The notes under the pieces are model-generated. The model searched no databases, had not been told where the DNA came from, and worked only from the letters and a program-made list of their open reading frames with translations. DNA of 64,000 nucleotides from Folioceros fuciformis (lineage: Eukaryota > Anthocerotophyta > Anthocerotopsida > Anthocerotales). The stretch spans positions 275,587-339,586 of the forward strand of contig JBNGIO010006246.1 in assembly GCA_049999805.1 (NCBI GenBank), given 5' to 3'. Shown here piece after piece: positions 1-11,900 of this stretch (positions are counted from its first letter, which is position 1; every line of letters begins with the position of its first letter). The translations under genes and the position numbers were made by a program.

Positions 1-1221
1 GCCTAGACGACATCGCTGCCTGCAAACTTGGATCTAAGGAAGAAACAGGATTGGGAGATTGAGAAGGAAGGGGGAAAAGAGGAAGCGGGGACAAGGGGAG
101 AATGGAGGAGAAGGGAGGAAGGGAGGAAGGGAGGGAGGGAGGGAGGGAGGCGAATCCTCTAAATCACTCCATTATGGTTGGGCAGTTGTCGTTTTGAGGT
201 CCTTTTATATAATGAGCTGTCTAAGATTGATTCCACAGTAGTTGTGTAATATAGAATTGCCAACATGCGAGAAAGGTCACACCCATTGAGCCAAACCCTT
301 CACATTACTACACACTTACGTTGTATGGTTCGATGCCCTGCTAAAGCATGTCAAGGAATATGCAATATAGTTTTCCCTCGCTTCCTTCTTGTCATGCTTA
401 TTGTCCACCCTCCTCATGTCCGACGTCTAGCATAGATAGGCTGATGTTTGAGTTTCTCTAGGCACGGAGTGGGAGGTGGGCATCTGCTGGCCGGTGCATA
501 CACCCCACCCCTTGTCTAGAGAGACCATGAGTGCAGCATAAAAGTGACTTTGTACTGTGTACAACCATGGTTAGACCAAGAGACCTTTCCCTTCAGCAGG
601 AAAACTGATCGTGGAAGGTGATGTTCTACTTCACCACATGTAACCTGAACACAAAAAAACAATGCACACTGCTGTTCGGGATTCCTATCATGCGAAGGAC
701 GGTTAGCACCCCCCCCCCCCCCCGCCACTCCTATAACACTTTTCCTTGTTGTTTGAAATCACGATGACTGGCATGCATGGTTTGCCGCATAGGCTTAAAA
801 CATGCGTTGCTCACAAATCACCGACCATGCGTGAATACTACGTGTGATGACATTGGGTGTCTTACCACTCAGGCTAACCTTGTTTACCGGCCTCACTTTC
901 GGACAAAGGTGGGAAAAAGCCAAACCTAACATCATCATCGACCTCAATAGAAGAATATCGAACCTTTGCCACCCTTCATGCATATTCCCCCCCTTGCAAA
1001 TTTATTGTGTTTAATCCTAAATGGACTCACGGAGACATCTATCCCAAAAATAAGGGAATTGAGACTTTATTGAAAGACACAATGGAAAAAATCATCGACC
1101 CATAGAAAAGAGCAAAACAAACCACAAAGACTCCCAACCCACAAGGACTAGCCTCCAAACTCTAGAGCCCTAAATCCCATACATCTATTCTCTAACTCTG
1201 AAGTTCTTAATGTGAACATCA
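1..1221. other. Intergenic, left edge
   Basis: No gene is supported here. A purine-rich GGGA/GGAA low-complexity run lies at about 62-150 and a C homopolymer at about 710-723. Short open frames across the stretch have no recognisable similarity. The part nearest 1221 is probably the 3' flank of the GDSL gene. Confidence 0.6.
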
Positions 1222-1296
1222 TTATTGTTCAATATAGCTATACTCATCAACATAAGTTTCATCACTATAACAAAACTCATAAGATTCTGGAGCTGC

Positions 1297-1440
1297 AGTT
1301 GGAGTAGGCCCTTCAACTGGAGCAGGTGCTAAACTTGCAGCTAGAGTAGGCCCTTCAACTGGAGTAGGTGCTAGACTTGCAGCTTGAGTAGGCCCTTCAA
1401 CTAAAACAGGTGCTAGACTTGCAGCTGGAGTAGGCCCTAC
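1297..1440 (-). repeat. 48-bp coding minisatellite in the GDSL tail
   Basis: About three copies of a 48-bp unit encode 16-residue repeats around the core LAPxPVEGPTxAAS. The wider tail, to about 1900, is a looser array of P/A/T/V-rich repeats resembling arabinogalactan or extensin-type backbones. The unit length is a multiple of three, so copy-number changes keep the frame. Confidence 0.75.
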
Positions 1441-2607
1441 AAGTGGAGCAAGACTTGGAGTTGGAGTAGGTTCTTCAACCAAAGCAGGAGCTAGGGCTGG
1501 AGTTGGTCCTGCAACTGGAGAAGGCCTTTCAATTGGAGCTAGAGCTGGACCTGTAGCTGGAGTAGGCTGTACAACTGGAGCTGGAGTTGGAGCTGGTCTT
1601 GTAGCTGGAGTTGGAGATGGTCCTGCAACATGAGCAGGCTCTATGATAGGACTTGCAGCTGGAGCTAAAGCTGGATTTGTTGCTGGAGCAAGCACTACAG
1701 ATGGAGTATGCACTACAGCTGGAGCAGCCACTATAGTTGGAGTAGGTCCTACAACTGGAGTAGGAGATGGAGCTGCACTTTGAGTAGGCCCTACAAATGG
1801 AGTTTGATTCGGAGCAGGGAAAACAATAGGAGTCGAAAATGGTGCCATTGTAGATTCTATTGCCAATGGTACTGGTGGTGCACTTGACAATGGTGGTTTA
1901 CTTGGAGACGCCTGCTTGGGTGTAGGAGGACTAGTCGTAATGTTTATGTGGATGTGAAAAATAAGATCAATGACATTCTTAGCAAAGATTGTTCCCTCAA
2001 AATGAAATTTTCCAAAACAAAGTTTGTGTGCAATAATTTTGTTTAATGCTTGTGATGGATGAAATGCATCCCACCAAGGAAGCTTCCTTGCATGAGCGCA
2101 AGGCGTGGTATCACGTTGACAAAAAGTTTTGCCATTAAAAGCTCCTCCACCACAACATGTAGTATTACTTTCAAATCCATGATTAGAAAGAGTTTTTATC
2201 ACATGGTGAGTAATCTGATAAGTAGGAGCCATGAATACTTTTGCTCCTTTCATTCCATCATCTTGTTCAAGCATATCCTTTATTGTAGCTAGAAGCTTGT
2301 TGTTATAACCTACAATCTTTTGGTTGATGTGACCCATACATTTTCCGATACATTTTTTTGAAGTATATGTCACATTATATTTTGCTAGTACAAAGGGCAT
2401 ACATCCCACAGGTTGTACCTCTGCTATGACAAACTTTCGCACTCCTATATTGTAAAAATCTTGAATGATATCTTTAAATTCACGTAGAATGTCATCTGTG
2501 AACTGGTCTGCTTTGCTCAATGTTGTTTCATTGCCGCTTGTAAGAAATTCCATCCAATCGTTGTTTCCTGTTGACAAATAAATTAGAGAATTGGCTACAT
2601 GGTGAGC

Positions 2608-2978
2608 ATAATTTGTTGCATCACGTCAATGAAGCTGACTTAATGTATCCTCTCTGAAGTACATAAGTTGGTCCCTTAATGATATAACATTTCCAAATTG
2701 ATGTACACCTGTATCACGAAGAATACCGGATCTAGCTGACCTTAAATTAATACCCACACTAAGATTATTATTATGGGGATTTAAATAAGGACATAATTTG
2801 TTGCATCACGTCGAATGAAGTTGACTTAATGTATCTTCTCTGAAGTACATAAGTTGGTCCCTTCATGATATAACATTTCCAAATTGATGTACACCTGTAT
2901 CACGAAGAATACCGGATCTAGCTGACCCAAAATTAATACCCACACTAAGATTATTATTATGGGGATTTAAATAAGGAC
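2608..2978. repeat. Tandem direct duplication, 185 + 186 bp
   Basis: Copy A (2608-2792) and copy B (2793-2978) abut exactly and differ at only about seven to eight positions. Both lie inside the GDSL coding region. Differences include TTA versus TGA (minus-strand reading), NLRS versus NFGS, and a one-base indel. High identity implies a recent event or collapsed haplotypes. Confidence 0.9.
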
Positions 2979-3287
2979 GTGGGAGATGAGTCAAATTAAG
3001 ATACCCAGCTATGAAGTCAATAGCAAGCAAACCATTAGTATGTCGTCCTGTAGCTTCATGATGTGCAAAGTCTTGCCCAAATAGAGGGAAGTCCGCTCGT
3101 GCCAGCCCATGAGTATTCTGATGTTGATTATTACCAGCATCCACAGATGAGTCTCCAAAGATATATATACCAGTAAAATTCTTAGCCCTTATGCCACGTA
3201 AGTGACTTAAAACAAGCAAAAAACACGTAAGAAAAATAAACTTGCTCATGATGACGCCGTGCCTTGATAGTATATGTGCAGAACACT

Positions 3288-4662
3288 AGGATCCAAGAAA
3301 CCTTTGAATCTTATAACCTAGACAATTGTGTAGGTGTTGCTTGCTCTATAATTATCGTTGATGGAGAACTTATGTCTCTTATAAGCTCCTAGGAAAGCTC
3401 TCAAACTAACTTTCAATATGTCTCTAAGTGAGAAGTGAATTGTAATAGTTGAAAGCCAGTATGCCCATTTTATACTTGTGAATTTTTGTTTCTTGTTTAA
3501 GAATGGTTTACAATTATTTGCAGTCTTGTAATGTTCATGTTGCTACTGGAAGAATGGTTTTTGGTATTTGCAACCTTGTGGCCATCATGTAACTATCTAT
3601 AAAGGAGCTAACAATTCATATACATGTGGATCCATGGGAGCCATACACAACTATCTATATAGGGGTGCATCTATATCTCAAAAGAAGAACAATTGTATTG
3701 GAGTCTCTTAAGGATTGCTACCATTAAGAATGGTTTCTAATATTGCAATCTTGTGACCCTCATATGACCATTGGACAAGAGCTAACAATTGATATACATG
3801 AGATTTATAGAAACTTGCTTCTTTTTGAATAGTTAATAATTATGTGGATCAATGGGATGCATATACAATTATTTATACATATGGCACATCGGTACCTTAC
3901 AAGAAAAATTTTAATAGAGTTCACTAAGGGTTGCTACTGGAAGAATGGTTTATAGTATTTGCAATCTTGTGGTCATCATGTGACTACTTGTAAAGAAACA
4001 AACAAATTCTATACATGTATAAGATTTGTGAGCTTCTTAATAAGTAGTCAAATAATGGCCACAAGATTGCAAATACTATAATCTATTCTTGTAGTAGCAA
4101 CCCTTAGTGAACTCTATTAGAATTCTTCTTCTAAGGTATGGATGCGCCTTAGATAATTGTATATGGATCCTATTGATCCATATAATTGTCAACTATTCTA
4201 AAAAAGCAAGATTCTGTAAATATCATGTATACAAATTGTTAGCTTCTTAATAAATAGTCACATGATGGCCACAAGATTGCGCATACTATAACCCATTCTT
4301 ATGGTAGCAACATGACTGTTGCAAGATAGTTGTAAACCATTCTTACAGTAGCAAGATGATCATTGCAAGATTGCAAATAATTGTAAATCATTCTTATGGT
4401 AATAACATAACCGTGGCAAGATTGCAAATAGTTGTGAACCATTCTATAATAAAAAAAGTTCCACAATTATAAAATTGTGATATTGGCTTTCAATTTCTGT
4501 AATATTATTTATTTCTCACTTAGAGACGTGTCAAAAGCTAGTTTGAGATAATTACCGGGAGCTAAGGAGCATAAGTTCTCCAGCAACGACAATTATAAAG
4601 CATTGGTGGCACCTAGACAATTATGTAGATTATAAGATCCATACATTTTTGGATCTTTTTTT
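3288..4662. repeat. Large spacerless inverted repeat (palindrome), AT-rich
   Basis: The reverse complement of about 4016-4662 aligns over its whole length with about 3288-4015 at visibly high but imperfect identity. Examples are GGAGAACTTATG, CTCTAAGTGAGAA, GAGTTCACTAAGGGTTGCTACT and TTTGCAATCTTGTGGCCAT in both arms. The centre is the palindrome ATACATGTAT at about 4011-4020, so there is almost no loop. Each arm also holds direct sub-repeats of roughly 180-200 bp (left-arm starts near 3540, 3712 and 3925). The left arm begins just 5' of the GDSL start codon, so the right arm may be an inverted copy of that promoter. A foldback transposon is the alternative. No transposase is present. Confidence 0.85.
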
Positions 4663-5880
4663 TTTTTTTATTTAGATTAGGTTAGCAAAAGCTAAGTACA
4701 AGAATACAAGGACAGAATGCTTCGACCTACATGTGTAGCCTAATTCCTATAGGTGACTTTGATCGAATGAGAAAGAGTAATCTTACCTTCCCAATGGACA
4801 TGAGTGATTGCATTGGCCCGTGCTTCCAAGCATAAGAAAACTAGCAACCTTCCACTTATTCCTTTCGAACTTACATGGAGTGGTCGTTTTCAAGCTTTCA
4901 AGCAAAGTAAGCACTTGCTTCAAAATGCCCCATAGTGTGGCAGTTCATAGTGTGGTTGTTAGCAGTTCCCTCCCTCCATAAACTATTGCAATCCAATTAC
5001 GCCAAAGACAGGAGAGTCAGGAACTCCACAGCAGCCCTCACCATTGCAAATGGAGTAGCGGTTTTCCCCCGACATTTGATTAGGCCAAAGAGGGTAGTCT
5101 ACTCTATGACAACTAGGTTGGCCATAGGAAAAAGCCCCTAAAGCCACCCTTAGAAACTTGCCTCCAGATCCTTTAAGCATACTTGCACTGGAAGAATATG
5201 CGTTGACTTTATGGGGGCATCACTATTGCACAGCCTATATGAACCCTTCCTTACCGTCACTAGCAAGCCATCCCTCATGTCAAGCAAGTTTGGAAGAAGC
5301 GCCATATTGTGATATGGATCTTAGGAGGATGCCCACCCACCATAGTAGTTGAATAGTTGACCTTTGCTGTCAGAGAGATACCTTAACCTAGGGGCCATTG
5401 GTTGGCGCCGATTGGATTTATGCAAGCGCACCAACCATTGGTAAATGTTTGCAGTTTGGGGGTTAAAGAAGGATCGAGGAAGTCCTTGTTGACACCTTGG
5501 ACGTTGAGGCTAGTGGAAGAGGCCAGGTCTCAATGCTAGTTCCCAATTCTCCATGAGTTGAAACCAATATTGAGTCTAAAGATGGCAGGGGGTAGTTTCT
5601 TGCTGCAGTGTTCTTCCTGAGTAAGCCAGCGCCCTGCCCTCGTGGCCATGGTCAAAATTGTTACGGGACTTAATGCCTTCCACCAGAGGTTTCTTGGATT
5701 TAGTGTTATGCAAATGCTATCAAGACAAGCTTTTTCTTCTTACCCGTTTTTGCCTTTTTTTGAGTCACTTATGTGGCGCATGGCTAAAACTTTTACTGGT
5801 ATCTTTACTGGCCAGGAGCGGGCTCCACCCGCCCAGGAAAAGCTATGGGAATTTTAAGGCAGGCCCCACGGGAAGCCCGC
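4663..5880. other. Intergenic
   Basis: It starts with a T-rich run at about 4655-4672. Between about 4930 and 5180 the minus strand shows broken gene-like frames with several stops that I cannot assign to a family; a decayed transposon is possible. Nothing else is supported. Confidence 0.5.
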
Positions 5881-5889
5881 ACCGCCTTC

Positions 5890-6360
5890 GGCTTAAAAGG
5901 TCGCAGCAGCCCGGAAGCAGCAAGCCCGACGTCCCAGGCGAAGGGGGCTGCGGATCACAGCAGACTGTCCAGATTTCTGGGGTCCTACACTCGGGCTAAA
6001 GCCAGCACGCGGTAGGGAAAGGGAGAGCTCGCGGAGGAGCGTGGCGCCCACCAGCAGCAGCTTGCGGTGCTCGTGGGGGTAGCTGCTGGGCTGCCGCAGC
6101 TTCACCGTTGCTTCACGAGGGGGTTGCTGGGGCTGGAGATGGTGTGCACATGGGCCGCTAGCGCTGCCTCTGAGTCCGCTTCTCTTCCTCCTGCTGCCCC
6201 GCCTTCGGATTCCTCCACTTCCTCTTCCCTTTGCACGCGTCTCTACCGCAGAGTGTTGGCCCTCACCAGCTGGCCTCGCGGTGGCGGTCTCTCGCCAGCT
6301 CCAGACCTGAGGAAGCCCGCAGCAAAGAACACGCTGTTGATGGCGGCTATAACCGGCTGA
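5890..6360 (-). pseudogene. SpoU/TrmH-type RNA methyltransferase fragment, decayed
   Basis: Reading the minus strand from about 6345, an Ala-rich presequence leads into HTISSPSNPLVK and then, in a shifted frame, VKLRQPSSYPHEHRKLLLVG and ATLLREL. This matches the N-terminal part of plant SpoU-family tRNA/rRNA methyltransferases, which have a conserved SNPxVK...KLRxSSSYR...LVVG block before the SAM-binding trefoil-knot domain. Three defects are visible: ATA where a start codon would fall (about 6348), an in-frame TAG near 6250, and a one-base deletion at about 6107. Coding likeness fades after the LREL block, and the catalytic domain is not found downstream. It is best read as a dead exon-1 remnant. 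A sequencing error could explain one defect but not all three. Confidence 0.55.
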
Positions 6361-7056
6361 TGACCATCTCGCTTGGAAACTGAGCTTGTTGCAAATGCGT
6401 CACTACTGAGTCATCGAAGAACAAAGTGACAAACTCTGGGTGCGCGTATGTGAAACAAGTTGGGCACCACATCAGTCGCTATTTCAGGATTGCGGGAACT
6501 TTTGATTTCTTCAACTCATGTGCCTCCTCCAGGCAAGTGCGATTTTGAGAATTCGTCTTGGCTTCTGTCGAATGGCAAGGCCTCTTCACGCGTCGGGCAG
6601 CCTACAGAGATAGGATCTGTGTGCAGATGCTACATCTGAAATAAGCATGTTAATGAACATGGATATAGATGTATGGTCGCTTGGACAGGGGTTGAAGATG
6701 GACATTTGCACACAACAATCGTGGGTTCGATGTTTACATTCGGACGAAAATTGGTGTGCTTACGCCGAAGTTGCAAATTTCGAAGAAAATCTTGGGAGTC
6801 ACAAATTTGATTTTTGCAAATTTTTAAGTATGGTTGGTAAGTCCTGTTTGTCGGACGAGTAGGAATTGTAGTTCACATGGATGGCATTTGCCTGTAATGG
6901 AGGATCACCCCGACCTACCTAAGGGACACCCTAGTCGGGGTGCGGTACACATGGCTGTAACTACCTTCACCACAAAGGAAGAAAGGCACTAACATCGCTC
7001 GAAACACAAACCTGTTGCAACACAAATGAGGGAATCCAGACAGGAGGCATGCACCA
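6361..7056. other. Intergenic
   Basis: No coding feature is supported. The stretch probably holds the 3' flank of the pectin methylesterase gene at its right end. Confidence 0.5.
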
Positions 7057-8991
7057 TCATATTTTTTTGGGCCAGTTCCCACCGATGAAGTCCAACGACA
7101 AGAATGGGGCCGCTTCCTTCTTGGTCAGAATTCTAGCCCAGGAAGGCCACGAGGTGGAGTTGGAGCCAGGCCCTGAACACTTGTATTCTCCGTAATACAC
7201 GGTCCTGCAAACGCACAGCCGCAGAGCAACTAAGAAAAAGAGAACACCTGGATGACATCTACATGCGAAGAGAGGGAAGATGGTAAGGAAAGAGTGTTTG
7301 TGGTACTCACTTCTCGCGTCCAGGAACTCCCCAATTGTACCATCCGCCGGGAGTGACAATGACGTCAATGTAACAGAATGAGTAGACAACCCTGGAATAG
7401 GGACCCCAGGCCCGGCCTAGGTAGAGAATGCCGGAGCCGTCAATGAGGCAGTCGATGAAGGAGAAGCCTGTTTTCTCGTTCTTTGTTAGTCTCTTCTGGG
7501 CTGTGAGCGAGCCGAAGGTCTCGGCTATGGCGTGCAGGTGGCAGCTCTGTCACAATCGTCACTTAGGATTAGCGCAACCTGGAGCGGGCTGCTTCTTTGT
7601 CTTATCCCTGAACTTGGGAGGACTCTGTATCACGCAGCATACGTTCATGAGGCACGAAGGGAAGGCCTGCGCATTGAAGTAGTACCTGGTAGATGGACTG
7701 TCCGTCGCCAAAAATGAAGTCGATGGAGCCTTCAATGTAGCAATTCTTGAAGTAGTGCCGACCTCTGTGGTCGTACAGAGTGTCCTGGGCACCGTAGAAG
7801 CCGCAACCGGAGAAGTAGGCCTTGTCCCCTGTTACCCGCAGCGCCACGGCTTGCTGGCCGACAGCTCCAGGAGGTGGAGCTGGGGCTGTGTTCTGCAACG
7901 ATACATCCACGTCAGTACCATCTCCGGTAGTGATCAGATTAATCACTGACCCCACAAGCTATAAGCGCATCGATCCACCAGCAACATGTCGTGATATGCT
8001 TACCTTGAAGTTAATGCCCTTTGCAACGAAGTGATCAGAGTTGACGGCAACGGAGGCGCTTCCGTAAGTGCTGAGATTTTGCTTGTCTGCCCCAAGGGTG
8101 GAGGCGGTGTCGTTCCACTCGATGGTGGTCAGGTGCCGGCCATCGCCTTGAAAGGTGATGTAAGGCTTGTTGGATGGAATAGTCACCTTCTCCCTACACA
8201 CGAACACAATTGCAATCTCAGGATATCCACTGTCACATAGCTTCCTCGCGTGGACATCGGCCAAGCAGCCCCAGCAACAAAATGCAGTAATGTCGCTTTC
8301 GACGTCTACACAGCCCCTCACCTGTAAATGCCCTTCTTGATGCGAATCACGACCCGCTTCTCATTGTGCTCGTCGACGCTGTCGACTGCGTCCTGCACCG
8401 TGCGAAATTTCCCACTTCCATCCTTGGCCACCACGATGCTTTTGCTTTTGCTCTTCTTACTCTTGCTCTTCTTCGGCTTCTGCAATGCTCCAGAAAAACA
8501 TTTTGTTAGTCTCGGGCACCTCCATCTTCCTCCTCACACACTGCAACAGCAACTGCCACGACAACCTCCCACAAATCCACACAACACTGGCGTACCTACA
8601 TTCACACGACTTACAACCGAGGCATTAAGATTCACCGCCAAGCCCGCACCTTACTCTTTTTCTTCTTCTTATTCGTTTTCTCCTTTTTGTCCTTGTCCTT
8701 GCTGCTCTCCTTCTTATCCTTGCTGGACGTCTTGGGCGGGCTCACAGAGAGGGAGAGGGGAGCAGAGTCCCCATCGGCATCCTTGTCCCCGGCAACGTAC
8801 AGCTTACTGTCGGGCTTGTACTTGGCGTAGTACTCGTCTCCGACCCCTTTAATCCATTTCTCCAACTTCTCCCTCTGGGTGGAGCTGGGGGCCTTGGGCA
8901 GGTTCGCCAGGACCTCACCCGAGAGCGTGAGCAAGACGCAGAGCAGCAGAAACAGAGGATTCCGACTCGCCATCACTCCCGCTCGGATCAC
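7057..8991 (-). CDS. Pectin methylesterase (type II, no inhibitor pro-domain)
   Basis: It removes methyl esters from homogalacturonan in the cell wall, giving pectate and methanol. Six exons are inferred: 8991-8650, 8479-8322, 8193-8004, 7892-7686, 7546-7311 and 7204-7057. They join in frame to 426 aa. Exon 1 encodes a signal peptide ([17 protein letters not shown]), a short alpha-helical segment and then a strongly Lys-rich linker continuing into exon 2. The catalytic domain shows [18 protein letters not shown] and GAQDTLYD (oxyanion Gln and acid/base Asp), DFIFG (nucleophile Asp) and YLGRAW (substrate Arg; the usual Pro is Ala). There is no N-terminal PMEI domain, as in QRT1-like type II enzymes. 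The start is taken at the first Met; a second Met seven codons in would also keep the signal peptide. Confidence 0.9.
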
Positions 8992-11900
8992 CCCAGCTCC
9001 GCAATGCGGCTTGCTTCGTCACGGTGACATTTCAAATCCGAGGCGTGACACTCTTGACGCAGCCAGGAGTCCCAACCCAAGACCCGGACTTTGCGAATTC
9101 GCAATCTGGCGGCTGTTGGAATTCGAGCGTCCCCGCACACTGACCGATACAGCGGAGTCCGAACGTCACGACGGGGACCGCCTACTTGTAGTGTGGAGAG
9201 GCCAGTTTCGCCGCTCGTGCAGTCGGCTGCAGAGCCATTATGGGTAAGGCGGGAACAGATATTTGGTTGCGCCAGCGGTTGGGAGGTTTTGCCCCTTTGT
9301 CTGCCCGCTTTTGGCTTCACGATTTCTATTGTGTATTTAAGAGCAGCGCTTATCCAGCCGGTGGAAGGGCAACTGCGGTCTGCACACTCACTTTTGCAGG
9401 CTGACTGATGCGAGGTCGGACTGGACACCACACCCACTTTATCCTTCGCGCTACAAAACTTTGTTTGAAAATCATGTATAATATGAGACGCATGGGTGTG
9501 CCTTGAGACCTTGGGCTGCCGTGCAGCCCGACAAGTGCCAAGACAGGTGTGTGGTGGCTCCTACCATGCCCGCTTCGTGTACACGTCTCCTCTTTCCAGC
9601 AGATAAAAAGAGAGCCAGTCCGTCTGCACTTGGTGCCAAGACTGATTGTGACTGCCCCGGTTGCCTCCGAATGCCATCGATGCAGTTTGGTGATTCCACC
9701 TTGTGCGTTATACAGCATCTTGATTGTTCCAACTGGAAGTTAGGATACCGCTTACGGTATTACTTGTGCATGGATGATTGGAGGGCGAGTTCATGGGCGT
9801 CTCCGAGGGAGGGAAGAGGGGGAGAGGGAGAAGAAGGGTTCGTACCGGTTTACCACAATGGGTTGTGATCTTGCCAATGCCAGTGACCGCAGTCGAGAAC
9901 GTGGGGAGAGTCTCCCCAGCCTGCTAGGTGCCCTCGCAATCTGGATTCCTGACACAAAACAAAACGGGGGTTCAGGAGTGGCAGCTTCAACATTATGGTT
10001 TTTAGAATACATGTACATCTGCACGTATACCACGCCTCTGGCTCCGTCAGAGGCAGTTAATACTGCCTGCTCAAATGGTGGTGTCCTATTGGACAAAATC
10101 CGTCTCAGGCATTGACTCTCTGACATGCCAGCCCATCACCGGCCGGTTTCCAGCAGCGCGGCGCCGGTTCCGGTTACACAGACAGTGGGCAGAGATACAT
10201 ATGTACATCTGTGTTGTATGTACATATAGATGGGAAAGTATCTGCAAGAGGATCCCTGAAGGTGTGTCAAGTCCAGGCTCATCCATCCACATGCCACGGT
10301 TTGGGCCACTTGGAGCAATCAGGGATCGGGGGAGGTAGTGAGTTGGGATGGCGTTTTGCGGTGTGGGACTCGGGTTCGTCGGGGAGAAGGTTCCTAGAAG
10401 AGAGGTTTGCATGTGTGACCACATGCGTGGCGACTTGGAGCACCTGTCCAGCAGTGACGCCATGGGCCATGCCCAGAACGCGAAGTCAGAAGAAAGCCAA
10501 AAGCATCTGGGCAGAGAAGGTTAAATAAGTACACTATCCGAGTCCGCCTGCGGCGGGTAAGCTGAGATGACATGGTGCGTACAGAGTTTGGTGCAAAAGA
10601 GTGGAAATACACATGATGCTTGCGTAGACGACAAGGACAGCGGATAAAGTATGTCACCTCTTACTACAGCTTGGCAGTTGTGCTGGAGGCGGCACTGCAG
10701 GCCAACACATAGCCCTTTGGTGAGGCCAACGAAAGTGGACTGTGTATGCAGTTGGCGGCAGGAGGCTTGAAGGTGCAGGAGACAGAGAAAAACTTTAGGC
10801 ATTATCTAACACAAAAGTTGTTACAGGATTGGAGGGGAGAAGCAGGACCCTGGAGAGGGCACCTGATATTTACGAGTATCGAAGCCCAACCGAAGCTGCT
10901 GTTTGACGTCTACACATACAGCAGAGCATCTTGCAATGGTCAGCTTTCGGCAGTTGAACCCACGGGGACATTGCATGCAGTGAACTTGTCCAGGCACAAC
11001 AGAACCGGGCGTGACGTCATACAAAAAGGAGAGGCTACGTGAATTGCAAAGTATTTCCTAGCGATTGTTTACAGGCTACTTGACGGGCCGACGAGTAATT
11101 CCTAAACAGAAACTAGGAACACATTGCACTGCGTGTGGCCCAGTGCGAACTATGACTTACGACAAGGCGACCAATTTTCCACACACATTTGCGGGAAGAC
11201 TGTTACGGGCGGGACGAGCTGATGATATGGAACACAAATTCACACATTTCGTCTAGGCACCCTCACCAACCTCAACCTGAAGATGCAAGAGGTATGTATG
11301 TGCAAAGTGATCGGAGGGGAAACGATGGCTAGCACCTCCAGGCTCTGCCACTCTCTGCACATGCCGCACCACAGGCACATCACATCAGGTAGGAGAACAA
11401 GCATATTAGGCAGGTCAGGTAGGAGGGTTCATCAGGAAGGAAAGCAGCATATCAGGCACATCATCAGCTAGGAGGGCTCATCAGGAAGGAAAACAGCAGA
11501 CCAGGCACATCATCAGCTAGGAGGGCTCATCAGGACGGACAGCAGAACAGGCACATCATCAGGTTGGAGGGCTCATCAGGAAGGGGAACAGCATATCAGG
11601 CACACAAGGTAGGAGGAGGCCTCATCAGAAAGGAGTACAACACATCTGGCACACCAGGTAGGAGGGATCCTCAGAATGGAAAACACCACATCAGGCACAT
11701 CAGGGAGGAGGTCAATCTCCTTCCATGAGACATGACTTTCCAAGGCCTCAAGGGCTTGTACGCCAGAGAGCTCTCACCCGCACCTGAGATCCCATCGCCA
11801 ATATTCCTCGCAACCTCAAACGTGATGCGGCTTCTGCGCTTCAATGACTGCATTTTGATCAACGTCCTCCGGCCTGCTGGTGAGGCCGGGTCTGCCCTAA

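Larger units (their letters stand above)
1222..3249 (-). pseudogene. GDSL/SGNH esterase-lipase, disrupted by an internal tandem duplication
   Basis: Plant GDSL lipases are secreted SGNH hydrolases acting on acyl or acetyl esters of lipids and cell-wall polymers. The 5' part (3249 down to 2863) encodes a signal peptide, block I GDSSVDAG with the nucleophile Ser, and NFGSARSG. The 3' part (from about 2625 down) encodes the GNND block and DAFHP with the catalytic Asp/His, so all SGNH blocks are present. Between them a 185/186 bp segment is tandemly duplicated (2608-2792 and 2793-2978). The 5'-ward copy ends the frame at a TGA (2863-2865) and carries a one-base insertion. The 3'-ward copy has degraded NFGS to NLRS and has a TGA at 2626-2628. 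The C-terminus carries an unusual tail of about 220 residues rich in Ala, Pro, Thr and Val. As assembled it cannot give one full protein. It is either a pseudogene or a misassembled pair of alleles. Confidence 0.7.

Noticed and set aside
8988-9437. 149-residue open frame upstream of the pectin methylesterase
   Set aside because: It has no similarity and no codon pattern, and sits in the promoter/5' UTR.
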